The position numbers and the translations under genes were made by a program. A stretch of DNA of 64,000 bases. Origin: CAIXSC01 sp046349935. Its GTDB lineage: Bacteria; Planctomycetota; Planctomycetia; Pirellulales; Pirellulaceae. Shown in pieces: positions 7,400 through 15,119 of the stretch. The stretch lies in assembly GCA_046349935.1 (NCBI GenBank), contig JAXMBK010000005.1:186001-250000 (forward strand), written 5' to 3'. The notes under the pieces were generated by a model. The model saw only the letters and a list, made by a program, of their open reading frames with translations. It searched no databases and was not told the DNA's origin. Every line of letters starts with the position of its first letter. The first letter of the stretch is position 1.

Positions 7400-8092
7400 C
7401 TATGGCGCCGAGGCGGAAACGATGACGACGGTCGTCACGCCTTGGTCGCCGCCCGAGGATCGGCTGGCCAACAGCGTCGGTTCGTTGGGTTTCACCACCG
7501 CGCTCGATTTGACGCGGATTTGGTCGTTCTTCGGCGGCGGAGTGAAGGGGGCGGGGGCGGGCGGAGTCGCGGGCGAGGGCGGCGGCGGCGGTGCGGCTGG
7601 CGACCGAGTCGGTGCGACTCGCGAGCGTTCAAAGGTAATCGCGAGCGCAATGGATCGGTCGGCCATGATCTTGGGGACGACCGAGGCCATAAAGCCTAGA
7701 TTCTCGAACTGAATATTCGTGGTTTCGCCAAAGCCGCCGCCGCCCCCGCGCGGTCCTGCCAGGGTGCGTCCCACGACCGTCGACACGCGTTCTCCGAACT
7801 GCACCTCGGAGGCAAAACCTTCGATCGCGTTCAGTTTCAGACGCGAGACGGCCAACGCCTTGTTCGCCTTCACCAACTCGACGATTTGCGCCGCGGTGAG
7901 TTCGCTTGCTTGACCGTTCATCTCCACGGCTTCGCTGGGAAGATCAATCAGTTGAAACTCGACGGCGACCATGCGTGCTCCCGCCGGCGGGGGCGACGGA
8001 GGCGCCGCGTCTTGCGCCCTCAAGGTCGTCAGAACCAACAGTCCGGTCAGAACGGCGAGCACGCCGGTTCGCATCGAAGAGGAAAACTGCAT
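7400..8092 (-). CDS. Exported stand-alone secretin-like domain protein
   Basis: This 230-residue protein has a signal peptide (about residues 1-26). The core runs from about residue 40 to 160 and includes NIQFENLGFMASVVPKIMAD and SIALAITFERS. These resemble the beta-strand pattern of the secretin C-terminal domain (PF00263) of type II/III secretion and type IV pilus pores. A proline/alanine linker and a closing strand, VVKPNEPTLLASRSSGG, follow. Full secretins are more than twice this length and carry N-terminal N-domains, which are absent. It may be a mini-secretin or a secretin-derived periplasmic protein. The gene is divergent from the SpoIIE phosphatase gene. Confidence 0.6.
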   Translation of the reverse strand: MQFSSSMRTGVLAVLTGLLVLTTLRAQDAAPPSPPPAGARMVAVEFQLIDLPSEAVEMNGQASELTAAQIVELVKANKALAVSRLKLNAIEGFASEVQFGERVSTVVGRTLAGPRGGGGGFGETTNIQFENLGFMASVVPKIMADRSIALAITFERSRVAPTRSPAAPPPPPSPATPPAPAPFTPPPKNDQIRVKSSAVVKPNEPTLLASRSSGGDQGVTTVVIVSASAP

Positions 8093-8129
8093 TGCCGCCG
8101 CTCCAAAACCAGGGGGATGGACGAAAGCC

Positions 8130-8163
8130 GCCGAACGCTGTGGTATGCCGAACGCTATGGTAT
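8130..8163. promoter_or_regulatory. Tandem 17-bp direct repeat between divergent genes
   Basis: GCCGAACGCTGTGGTAT (8130-8146) is immediately followed by GCCGAACGCTATGGTAT (8147-8163), with one difference. The pair lies 38 bp upstream of the secretin-like gene start and 126 bp upstream of the phosphatase start. Two head-to-tail copies in a shared promoter region suggest a binding site for a transcription factor. Confidence 0.45.
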
Positions 8164-8288
8164 ACAGTAACCCGGCGAGGCCCCGGAGGTTACGCGACGA
8201 TCCCGCTGAATTGGGGAAATCGTGCCGACCGCCCCAGGCCCGCTCGTCGTCGTTTGTCCGGCTTGTTCACTTCAGCGCAGCGTTGCTC

Positions 8289-9578
8289 ATGTCGCCCACC
8301 TCTACCGCCGGCCCCACCTGGAAAGAACGACTCGACGCCGTCATTGAAACGATGCGCGACATGAGTCAGCAGACGGACCCGCAAGCGATGGTTCGCGCGT
8401 ACAGCGAGCGAATGTTGAAGCTGCTGCCCATCGATCGTCGCATCTCGCTCAGCCGCCGCGGCTTATCCCATCCGCAATACCGAGTGACTCGAAGTTCTAC
8501 CTGGGAGCACGACGTCAATCCGTGGAAAGAGCGGCATCGTTTGCCGCTCTTGAGCGGCGGCGTCGTTGCGGAGTGGCTGTACTCGGAATCGGCGATGGTG
8601 CTGCACGACTTTCACGTGCCAGCGGACGACCCGGCCCGCGAGCTCCTGGAGGGGTGTCGGTCGGTGATGACGATTCCCATGTATGACCGCGGCGAGGGGC
8701 TCAACATGGTGCTGTTGCTGCAGCAGGCCCCGAACGCCTTTGACGTCGATCAACTTCCTGAAATCGTGTGGCGCAGCAATTTGTTCGGACAGGCGACGAA
8801 CAATTTGGTCATCAAGGGAGAGTTGGAACGTGCGTACCGATCGCTGGATCGCGAAATGCGGGCCGTCGGCGACATTCAATTGGCATTGCTGCCGACCGAA
8901 CTGCCGGCCATCCCGAGCCTTGATCTGGCGGCTCATTACCAGCCGGCGGCCTGGGCGGGCGGCGACTACTACGACTTGTTTCCACTCCCGGGCGGCCAGT
9001 GGGGCATTTTCATGGCCGATGTCAGCGGACATGGAACGCCCGCCGCGGTGTTGATGGCGGTCACGCACTGCCTCGCTCATACGCTCCCGGGCCCGATGAT
9101 GCCCTCCGACCAAGTGCTCGATCGACTCAACCAGCAACTGGCCCGCCGTTACGCGCGACTTACCGATACCTTCGTCACCGCCTTCTATGGGACGTTCGAC
9201 CCGGTGACGCGCGAACTGCGTTACTCCGTCGCCGGCCATCCCCCGCCGCTCGTGAAACGCTGCCGCGAAGGGTCGCTGTTGCGTCTGGAGGCCTCTCGCG
9301 GTATGCCGCTGGGGTTGTTCGAGGAAGCGCAGTACGAGACGGCGACGGCTCAACTGGAGGTAGGCGACCAACTTTTGATCTACACGGACGGCATCACCGA
9401 GGCGCTCAACCCGCAAGGCGCCCTGTTCGGCGTGGAACGGCTGGAGCGCGAATTGGGCAATTGCTCGTTGCAGGCGAAGTCGCTGCTGGAATCGATCATC
9501 GGGGCGGTCGACCAGTTCGCCGCGGGACGACCGCCCGATGACGACCGAACGCTGTTGGTCGCCCGCGTGGTCCGCTGA
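8289..9578 (+). CDS. PP2C-type serine phosphatase (SpoIIE/RsbU-like) with N-terminal sensor region
   Basis: From ATG 8289 the protein has 429 residues. Residues 1-175 form a GAF-like sensor region. A signalling helix (about 176-200, ending DIQLALLPTELP) leads to the SpoIIE phosphatase domain. Metal-binding acidic residues are present: GGDYYD at 224-229, MADVSGHG with D244, DGITEA, and a C-terminal DDRTLLV. The family dephosphorylates anti-sigma-factor antagonists in partner-switching stress responses. No antagonist or RsbW-type kinase gene is adjacent, so the target is encoded elsewhere. An upstream start is possible, but this ATG begins where the GAF-like sequence begins. Confidence 0.88.
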   Translation: MSPTSTAGPTWKERLDAVIETMRDMSQQTDPQAMVRAYSERMLKLLPIDRRISLSRRGLSHPQYRVTRSSTWEHDVNPWKERHRLPLLSGGVVAEWLYSESAMVLHDFHVPADDPARELLEGCRSVMTIPMYDRGEGLNMVLLLQQAPNAFDVDQLPEIVWRSNLFGQATNNLVIKGELERAYRSLDREMRAVGDIQLALLPTELPAIPSLDLAAHYQPAAWAGGDYYDLFPLPGGQWGIFMADVSGHGTPAAVLMAVTHCLAHTLPGPMMPSDQVLDRLNQQLARRYARLTDTFVTAFYGTFDPVTRELRYSVAGHPPPLVKRCREGSLLRLEASRGMPLGLFEEAQYETATAQLEVGDQLLIYTDGITEALNPQGALFGVERLERELGNCSLQAKSLLESIIGAVDQFAAGRPPDDDRTLLVARVVR

Positions 9579-9642
9579 GTCGCCGTCGGGACGCGAGCGG
9601 CCAGCGGGCCGCCCGCCTATCGGCACTCGCACTCTTGCCGAG

Positions 9643-10119
9643 TTAACCCTTTAGTTCCCGCAGCGCGGCCAACACCTGCTCGTCGTGTCCATCGACCTGC
9701 ACGCGCTTCCAGACTCGCGCGATCTTGCCGTCGGCGTCGATCAGGAAGGTCGAGCGTTGGATGCCCATCGACTTCTTTCCGTACATGTTCTTCTCGCGCC
9801 ACGCCCCGTACGCTTCCGCCACTTTGTGGTCGGCGTCGGCCAGCAGCGGAAAGTTGAGCTCGTATTTGTCGCGGAACTTCACGTGGCTGGCGACGTCGTC
9901 GGCCGAGACGCCCAGGACTTTGGCGCCGAGCTTCTTCAGTTCGTCCTTGCGGTCGCGGAACGCACACGCCTCGCGAGTGCAACCCGGCGTATCGTCCTTG
10001 GGGTAGAAGTACAGAACGACCGGACTCCCCTTCAGGTCCGCCAGTTTCACCTTGGAACCGTCGTCCGAAACCAACGTAAACGCCGGCGCTTTGGCGCCTT
10101 CTTCGACCCAATCGGCCAT
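9643..10119 (-). CDS. bcp: Thioredoxin-dependent thiol peroxidase, Bcp/PrxQ type
   Basis: A 158-residue peroxiredoxin that reduces hydrogen peroxide and organic hydroperoxides using thioredoxin. The active-site sequence DDTPGCTREACAFRD carries the peroxidatic cysteine C47 and the resolving cysteine C52, the spacing of the PrxQ/Bcp class. FPLLAD and STFLID segments complete the thioredoxin fold. The ATG at 10119 gives the normal Bcp N-terminus; an upstream in-frame extension is not family-like. It converges with the phosphatase gene. It is a cytosolic antioxidant enzyme. Confidence 0.95.
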   Translation of the reverse strand: MADWVEEGAKAPAFTLVSDDGSKVKLADLKGSPVVLYFYPKDDTPGCTREACAFRDRKDELKKLGAKVLGVSADDVASHVKFRDKYELNFPLLADADHKVAEAYGAWREKNMYGKKSMGIQRSTFLIDADGKIARVWKRVQVDGHDEQVLAALRELKG

Positions 10120-10339
10120 CTTGTTGCTGCCTCGTGGAAGAGAAATCGACCCTTCGTCCCCGCCGGCGGAGACTCCCATTAGATGTTGCGTATTGAAGCA
10201 GGCGGGCGGCGAATGGCAAGTGAACGAAAATTGACGACGCAAAGTGGCGCAGCGGAGGAAAAACCTGCTAAGAATGGTGGGCGGCCGAAACGATCGGCGG
10301 GACTGCCCCGCCGTCGCAGGTCGACAGGAATCTCATCTC

Positions 10340-11020
10340 ATGCTTGATTGGCTGCGGGACGAAGTCGTCGTGGAAGATTCGGGATTGGGCTGGCAGGGGC
10401 TCGCGATGCGGCTCAGCCTCGCCATGCTGTCCGGCCTGTTCGTCGCCGCGGTCTACTCGTTGTCGCAACGGCGCCGGTTGGAACTGACGGGCCCGCTGCC
10501 CACGACGCTGGTGCTGTTGACCATCCTCGTCGCCATGACGACGCTGGTGATCGGCAACAGCGTGGCCCGCGCTTTCGGGTTGGTCGGCGCCCTGTCGATC
10601 GTCCGCTTTCGCACGGTCGTCGAGGATACTCGAGATACCGCGTTCGTGATCTTTGCGGTCGTCGTCGGCATGGCGATCGGGTCGGGGTATGTGGCCGTCA
10701 CGCTGTTGGGCGTCCCCCTGGTGTCGTTGACGGCGCTCGGTCTCGGGCGCATCTCAGGTCCTGCGGCGCCGTCGCCGGATCAACGCGAGCTAGTGGTGCG
10801 TGTAGGAATTGGAGTGGATTCGGAACGGTTGTTTGCGCCGATCTTTGAGCGGTTGCTGACCAGTCAGCGATTGCAAAGCGTCCTGTCGGCGCGGCAAGGC
10901 GCGGCGCTCGACCTACACTACGCCGTGCAACTGCGGCCCGGCGAGTCGCCGTTGACGCTCGTGAAAGCCCTTCATCCGCTCGAAGGCGTGCAAAGCGTCG
11001 AGCTGCGCGAGGCGGACTGA
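10340..11020 (+). CDS. DUF4956 membrane protein
   Basis: A 226-residue protein with about four membrane segments: near residues 20-40, 52-70, 75-95 and 108-135. The family hallmark ARAFGLVGALSIVRFR lies between the second and third helices and is followed by EDTRDTAFVIFAVVVGMAIG. The C-terminal third is soluble. DUF4956 proteins often neighbour CotH-like and VTC-type polyphosphate polymerase genes, and a CotH gene follows here after 63 bp. No VTC gene is present. The function is not established. Confidence 0.85.
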   Translation: MLDWLRDEVVVEDSGLGWQGLAMRLSLAMLSGLFVAAVYSLSQRRRLELTGPLPTTLVLLTILVAMTTLVIGNSVARAFGLVGALSIVRFRTVVEDTRDTAFVIFAVVVGMAIGSGYVAVTLLGVPLVSLTALGLGRISGPAAPSPDQRELVVRVGIGVDSERLFAPIFERLLTSQRLQSVLSARQGAALDLHYAVQLRPGESPLTLVKALHPLEGVQSVELREAD

Positions 11021-11083
11021 GCGGTTGCGAGAAAGGGCGGCTGCGAGGGTGCGAGGTTGGCATTGAAAGGGAGGCGAATCGCC

Positions 11084-12766
11084 ATGGTCGAGTCGAACGC
11101 AGGTTTTGGTCGAGGTTGGTTGCGATCGGCGTCTCGTTGGGGAGCGACGATATCCGTTCTGGGTGCGCTCGCGGTCGCTGCGACTTGGCTGCTGATGGCG
11201 TCCCGACCGCCGGTTTCGGCATTCGCCGTTCAACAGGCGGCGGCCGCGAAGTCCAAGAAGTCGCCGGCCGACCCTGCTGACGCGTTCTTTGCAGATGCCA
11301 AGATTCGTCGCGTCGAGTTTCGCGTGGTCGAGCCTCAGGTGCAGCGACTGCGCGAGGACGCTCGTCGTTACGTCCCCGCGACGCTCGTTGAGTCGGGGAA
11401 GACGTACGAACAGGTGGGGCTCAAGCTGAAGGGCGCGGCAGGCAGTTTTCGGGGAGTGGACGATCGGCCCGCGTACACGGTCAACGTGGATCGCGAGCGA
11501 AAGAAGCAAGACTTCCACGGCCTGCAGAAGTTTCACCTCAACAACTCGGTGCAGGACGAGTCGTATTTGTCGGAGTGGACATGCGCGGCGCTGTGCGAAG
11601 CGGCCGGGCTGCCTGCGCCGCGCGTTTCGTTTGCGGAAGTGAAGTTTAATGATCGCGATTGGGGGCTGTACGTCCTGAAGGAAGCGTTCGACAAGCCGTT
11701 CTTGAAACGCTATTTCGCCGACCCCGACGGCAATCTGTACGACGGCGGCTTCCTCCAGGACATCGATGCGAATCTGGAGAAGGATTCGGGCCGAGGACCC
11801 GATGACTTTAGCGACCTTAAGGGGTTGTTGGCTGCTTGCCGCGAGCCCGATCCGGCCATGCGCTGGAAGCTCATCGAAGAGCGGCTCGACTTGAACAACT
11901 TCCTGACGTTCATGGCCGTCGAACGACTGCAGTGCCATTGGGACGGATACACCATGAACCGCAACAACTACCGCATCTATTTCGATCCCAAGACGGGCAA
12001 GGCGCACTTTCTCCCCCACGGCATGGATCAAATGTTCGGCGATCCAGGCTTCCCGCTGTTTCATCGAGCGGAACCGATCGTCGCGGCGGCGGTGCTGCAA
12101 AACCCGAAATGGCGCGCCGCGTATCGACGTCGCATCGAACAACTTCTTCCGCAGTACACGAAGGAAAACTTACTGGCGATCGCCGACCGCGCGGAAGCTC
12201 GGTTGCGACCGTACTTCGAGTCGCGCGGGGCTGACGCGGTGCGGCATCACGAAGAGCGCGCCCGCGACTTCAAGGGACGTTTAGCCGCTCGTTACGAAGG
12301 CGTCGTGCGCCAACTGCAGGAAGCCGAGCCGCTGCCGGTCGAGTTCGATGCGGCGGGACGATACGAGTTGAAGGACTGGTTCGTCATGCAAGACTCGGCC
12401 GACGCTCAACTGCAGGCCGAGGAAGTCGGCGGACGCAAGCGGTGGCGGATTCGTGCGGGGGCGAGCGGCCATTGCGTGGCGTCGTGGCGGCAGCGCGTGC
12501 TGCTGGAGCAAGGCAGCTATGAAGTCGAAGCGACGATCGCAACACGCGGCGTGGAACCGCTGCCCGACGAAACGGGGCGCGGCGCCGGCATCCGCATCTC
12601 AGGCGGACGTCGGGACAACCAAGTCGTCGGCGATTCCAAGGGGCAGAAGGTCGTCTTCGCGTTCGAGGTTCAAGAACCGACGCGCGAAGTCATGCTGGTC
12701 AATGAACTGCGCGCGACGCGCGGCGAAGCTGTGTTCCTGGCCCCGACGCTGGTCAAGAAGAAGTAG
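11084..12766 (+). CDS. CotH-family protein kinase-like, exported
   Basis: A 560-residue protein with an N-terminal membrane anchor or signal (about residues 20-45). The CotH domain spans roughly residues 75-390. It includes LYVLKEAFDKPFLKRYF, GNLYDGG and the metal/nucleotide segment NRNNYRIYFDPKTGK...LPHGMDQMFG, as in CotH secreted kinases. A C-terminal beta-rich region follows. CotH of Bacillus phosphorylates spore-coat proteins; the substrate here is unknown. ATG 11084 is preferred because GGAGG lies 10 bp upstream. It probably forms an operon with the DUF4956 gene. Confidence 0.88.
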   Translation: MVESNAGFGRGWLRSASRWGATISVLGALAVAATWLLMASRPPVSAFAVQQAAAAKSKKSPADPADAFFADAKIRRVEFRVVEPQVQRLREDARRYVPATLVESGKTYEQVGLKLKGAAGSFRGVDDRPAYTVNVDRERKKQDFHGLQKFHLNNSVQDESYLSEWTCAALCEAAGLPAPRVSFAEVKFNDRDWGLYVLKEAFDKPFLKRYFADPDGNLYDGGFLQDIDANLEKDSGRGPDDFSDLKGLLAACREPDPAMRWKLIEERLDLNNFLTFMAVERLQCHWDGYTMNRNNYRIYFDPKTGKAHFLPHGMDQMFGDPGFPLFHRAEPIVAAAVLQNPKWRAAYRRRIEQLLPQYTKENLLAIADRAEARLRPYFESRGADAVRHHEERARDFKGRLAARYEGVVRQLQEAEPLPVEFDAAGRYELKDWFVMQDSADAQLQAEEVGGRKRWRIRAGASGHCVASWRQRVLLEQGSYEVEATIATRGVEPLPDETGRGAGIRISGGRRDNQVVGDSKGQKVVFAFEVQEPTREVMLVNELRATRGEAVFLAPTLVKKK

Positions 12767-12784
12767 CCGCGCACCAACGATCGC

Positions 12785-14455
12785 TTACAGTTCTTTGCGC
12801 ACTTGGATCTGTTCGTGGTCGTGCAAGTACGAGTCGGCGACGGGATAGTTGCGAAAGCGGATCGAGTAGTTGTCTTCGAACCACTGCTCGATATCGGTCT
12901 CGATGGCCGAGTCGTACTCGGGGCCGACGTGCAGGGTCTTCCCCTGCAGCACTTCGCGAATCTCGCCCTGCTCCACGAGCACGCGCCCCGACTTAATGAC
13001 GAACCGCGGCAACTCGAACATCAGCTCTTTGTTTTCGTGCGGCGTGTAAATCGTGACGTCGGCGTCGGCGCCGGGGCCTAAGTGGCCCTTGTGATCCAGC
13101 CCCAAGATGCGGGCCGGACCGGCGCGCGTGATGATGGCGATCTCCTGCAGCGTGTATTCGCGAGTGAGGTCCGCTAGTTGGCACCGCTCGCGCACCGCCG
13201 GATGGACCGTCTTGAGCACGTCTTGCCGGTAGGTGCTGTCCATCAGCAGCCGGATGATCTGCGGGTAAGCGAGGAACGAGCCGCCGTTGGGATGGTCGGT
13301 GCTCATCACCACTCGCCAGGGATCATTCACCATCAGATACCATTCGAGCCCGATCGCCCATTGCAGGGTATGGATGAGGCTCTTATTGCGATACTTGATG
13401 GGCGCGATGCCGCAGCCCGATTCCATCTCGGTGTCGGCGCTGAACCACTTCGTACCGTAGACGTTGTGGAGGTAATACCCCAGCGGCCCGTCGCCCGTCA
13501 TGCTGGTCGTCTCGCCGAACAAAACTTGGCCGACGTCGACGGTGAGTTGCGGATTGGAGTTGATGAAGTCGGCCAGCGGGGCGACTCGACTGCAAAACGT
13601 GTCTTCATCGACGTCCCCGCCGCCGTAGCTGTGGAACTGAATGTGCGTGAGGTGCCCGCGGTGCCCCTCGAGGGCCCGCATGGTCTCCAGCGTGGTCGTC
13701 CAGTTGCCCGGAAGCCCCAAGTTGTTGCAGTGAATATGGACGGCGTGCGGCAAACGCAGCGAATCGGCGGCGCGGGCCATTTCGCGGATGATGTCGCGCG
13801 GGCGGACGTCGAAGTGATCGACGTTTTCATCGAGCGTATGGACGTTGCCGGAGGGGCGTTGCTTCCAGGCCTCGACGCCGCCCGGGTTCACCAGTTTGCA
13901 GGCGTAGCCTTTGGCGGCGCCCAGCAGCCAGGCGACGAACGCGTCGAGCTTCTGCGGGGTCTTCTCCTTGATCGCCTTCATCACGTAGTGATTGTTGCCC
14001 ATCAGGACGTAGAAACCTTTGTCCAGGCAGGGCGTGTCTTCAAATTCCTCGTGCGTGTGCCGCGCGGCGAGCGGCGGGACGGCGGCGTCGAAGGCGGTGG
14101 TATAGCCGAGTCCTGCGTACTTGTAGCCCGTTGCAAACGTGCTGGGAACGCTGCCGAGCGTGCCGCTGTGCGTAATGGCCGTTCGCCGCACCGGCTCCGC
14201 CTTCCGCTTCTCCTCGGGCCGCATCTTCCGCGCGGCGTTCACTTTGGGGCCGGCGATGTGGCAGTGCATGTCGATGCCGCCCGGCATGACGACCAGCCCC
14301 GCCGCGTCGATGACGCGCGACGCACGCACCTCAGGGTCCGTCGGCGCCTCGACGATTTTGCCGCCGCGAATCCAGATATCGCGAACTTGACCGTCAATGC
14401 CGTTGCGCGGGTCGTAAACGTACCCGCCGGCGATCTTGAAGTATTCCTCGGACAT
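12785..14455 (-). CDS. fhcA: Formylmethanofuran dehydrogenase subunit A (FhcA/FwdA), amidohydrolase
   Basis: This 556-residue metal-dependent amidohydrolase matches subunit A of formylmethanofuran dehydrogenase / formyltransferase-hydrolase. It interconverts formyl-methanofuran (or analogue) and formate in tetrahydromethanopterin-linked one-carbon metabolism. Candidate metal-site residues are present: MHCH (H64, H66), K187 in YACKLVNPGG, H240/H242 in VHIHCNN, H271 in THIQFHSYGG, and D387 in STDHPNGG. Planctomycetes are known to carry these C1 genes. None of the partner genes (fhcB, fhcC, fhcD, mch, mtdB) is in this window, so this copy is separate from any cluster. It converges with the CotH gene. 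Confidence 0.93.
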   Translation of the reverse strand: MSEEYFKIAGGYVYDPRNGIDGQVRDIWIRGGKIVEAPTDPEVRASRVIDAAGLVVMPGGIDMHCHIAGPKVNAARKMRPEEKRKAEPVRRTAITHSGTLGSVPSTFATGYKYAGLGYTTAFDAAVPPLAARHTHEEFEDTPCLDKGFYVLMGNNHYVMKAIKEKTPQKLDAFVAWLLGAAKGYACKLVNPGGVEAWKQRPSGNVHTLDENVDHFDVRPRDIIREMARAADSLRLPHAVHIHCNNLGLPGNWTTTLETMRALEGHRGHLTHIQFHSYGGGDVDEDTFCSRVAPLADFINSNPQLTVDVGQVLFGETTSMTGDGPLGYYLHNVYGTKWFSADTEMESGCGIAPIKYRNKSLIHTLQWAIGLEWYLMVNDPWRVVMSTDHPNGGSFLAYPQIIRLLMDSTYRQDVLKTVHPAVRERCQLADLTREYTLQEIAIITRAGPARILGLDHKGHLGPGADADVTIYTPHENKELMFELPRFVIKSGRVLVEQGEIREVLQGKTLHVGPEYDSAIETDIEQWFEDNYSIRFRNYPVADSYLHDHEQIQVRKEL

Positions 14456-14561
14456 GCGCGACTAACCGCCCTTCTCTCTCTCGAATCGCCGCCGCCGACG
14501 CTCGGCACTTCCCGGCTCATTACGCTATCATGCATGTCTGTCTATTCTTGAACAAGGTGAG

Positions 14562-15065
14562 ATGATGACGCACGCCGAACTGGCTCTCGCTCAGATCGAA
14601 TCCGCCCGCCAATACGTCCAGTCGTTGCTGGCCGACATCGACGATCAAGACTGGTTCGTCATGCCCGCCGGTTGCTCCAGTCACATCGCCTGGCAGGTGG
14701 GGCACTTGGCGATGGCCGAGTACGGTTTGTGCTTGTTCCGACAGCGCGGACGAGTGCCGGAAGACCTGGACTTGATGCCCAGCTCGTTTCGCAAAGCGTT
14801 TCAGCGCGGCAGCCAGCCGGTCGCCGACCCGGCCGCCAACCCGACCCCCGCCGAGATCCGTCAGACGCTGGAACGCATCCACGAGCAAGTGCGAAAGGAA
14901 CTGCCGGGGTTCACCGACGAGGCGCTCGCAACGCCCACCGAGATGCCGTACGCCGCCCAGGCGACGCGCTTCGGCGCCCTGCTGTTTTGCGCCCACCACG
15001 AAATGCTGCACGGGGGGCAAATCGGCTTCTTGCGACGGTTGATGGGGAAGGCGCCGGTGCGGTAG
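14562..15065 (+). CDS. DinB-family four-helix-bundle protein
   Basis: A 167-residue protein of the DinB/YfiT-like superfamily. The metal-binding histidine pattern is visible: H48 in IAWQVGHLAMAEY and the C-terminal HHEMLHGGQIG. Members are metal-dependent enzymes, often thiol transferases, or damage-inducible proteins of unknown activity. AAGGTGAG precedes the double ATG; translation may start at 14562 or 14565. The gene is divergent from fhcA and 54 bp upstream of uvrC. A link with DNA repair is only suggested by the name and position. Confidence 0.85.
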   Translation: MMTHAELALAQIESARQYVQSLLADIDDQDWFVMPAGCSSHIAWQVGHLAMAEYGLCLFRQRGRVPEDLDLMPSSFRKAFQRGSQPVADPAANPTPAEIRQTLERIHEQVRKELPGFTDEALATPTEMPYAAQATRFGALLFCAHHEMLHGGQIGFLRRLMGKAPVR

Positions 15066-15119
15066 GGAAACGAACAAGCGGGCGGCGAGCCAAGTGCAGT
15101 TATGGGGTATTGAGCGTGC

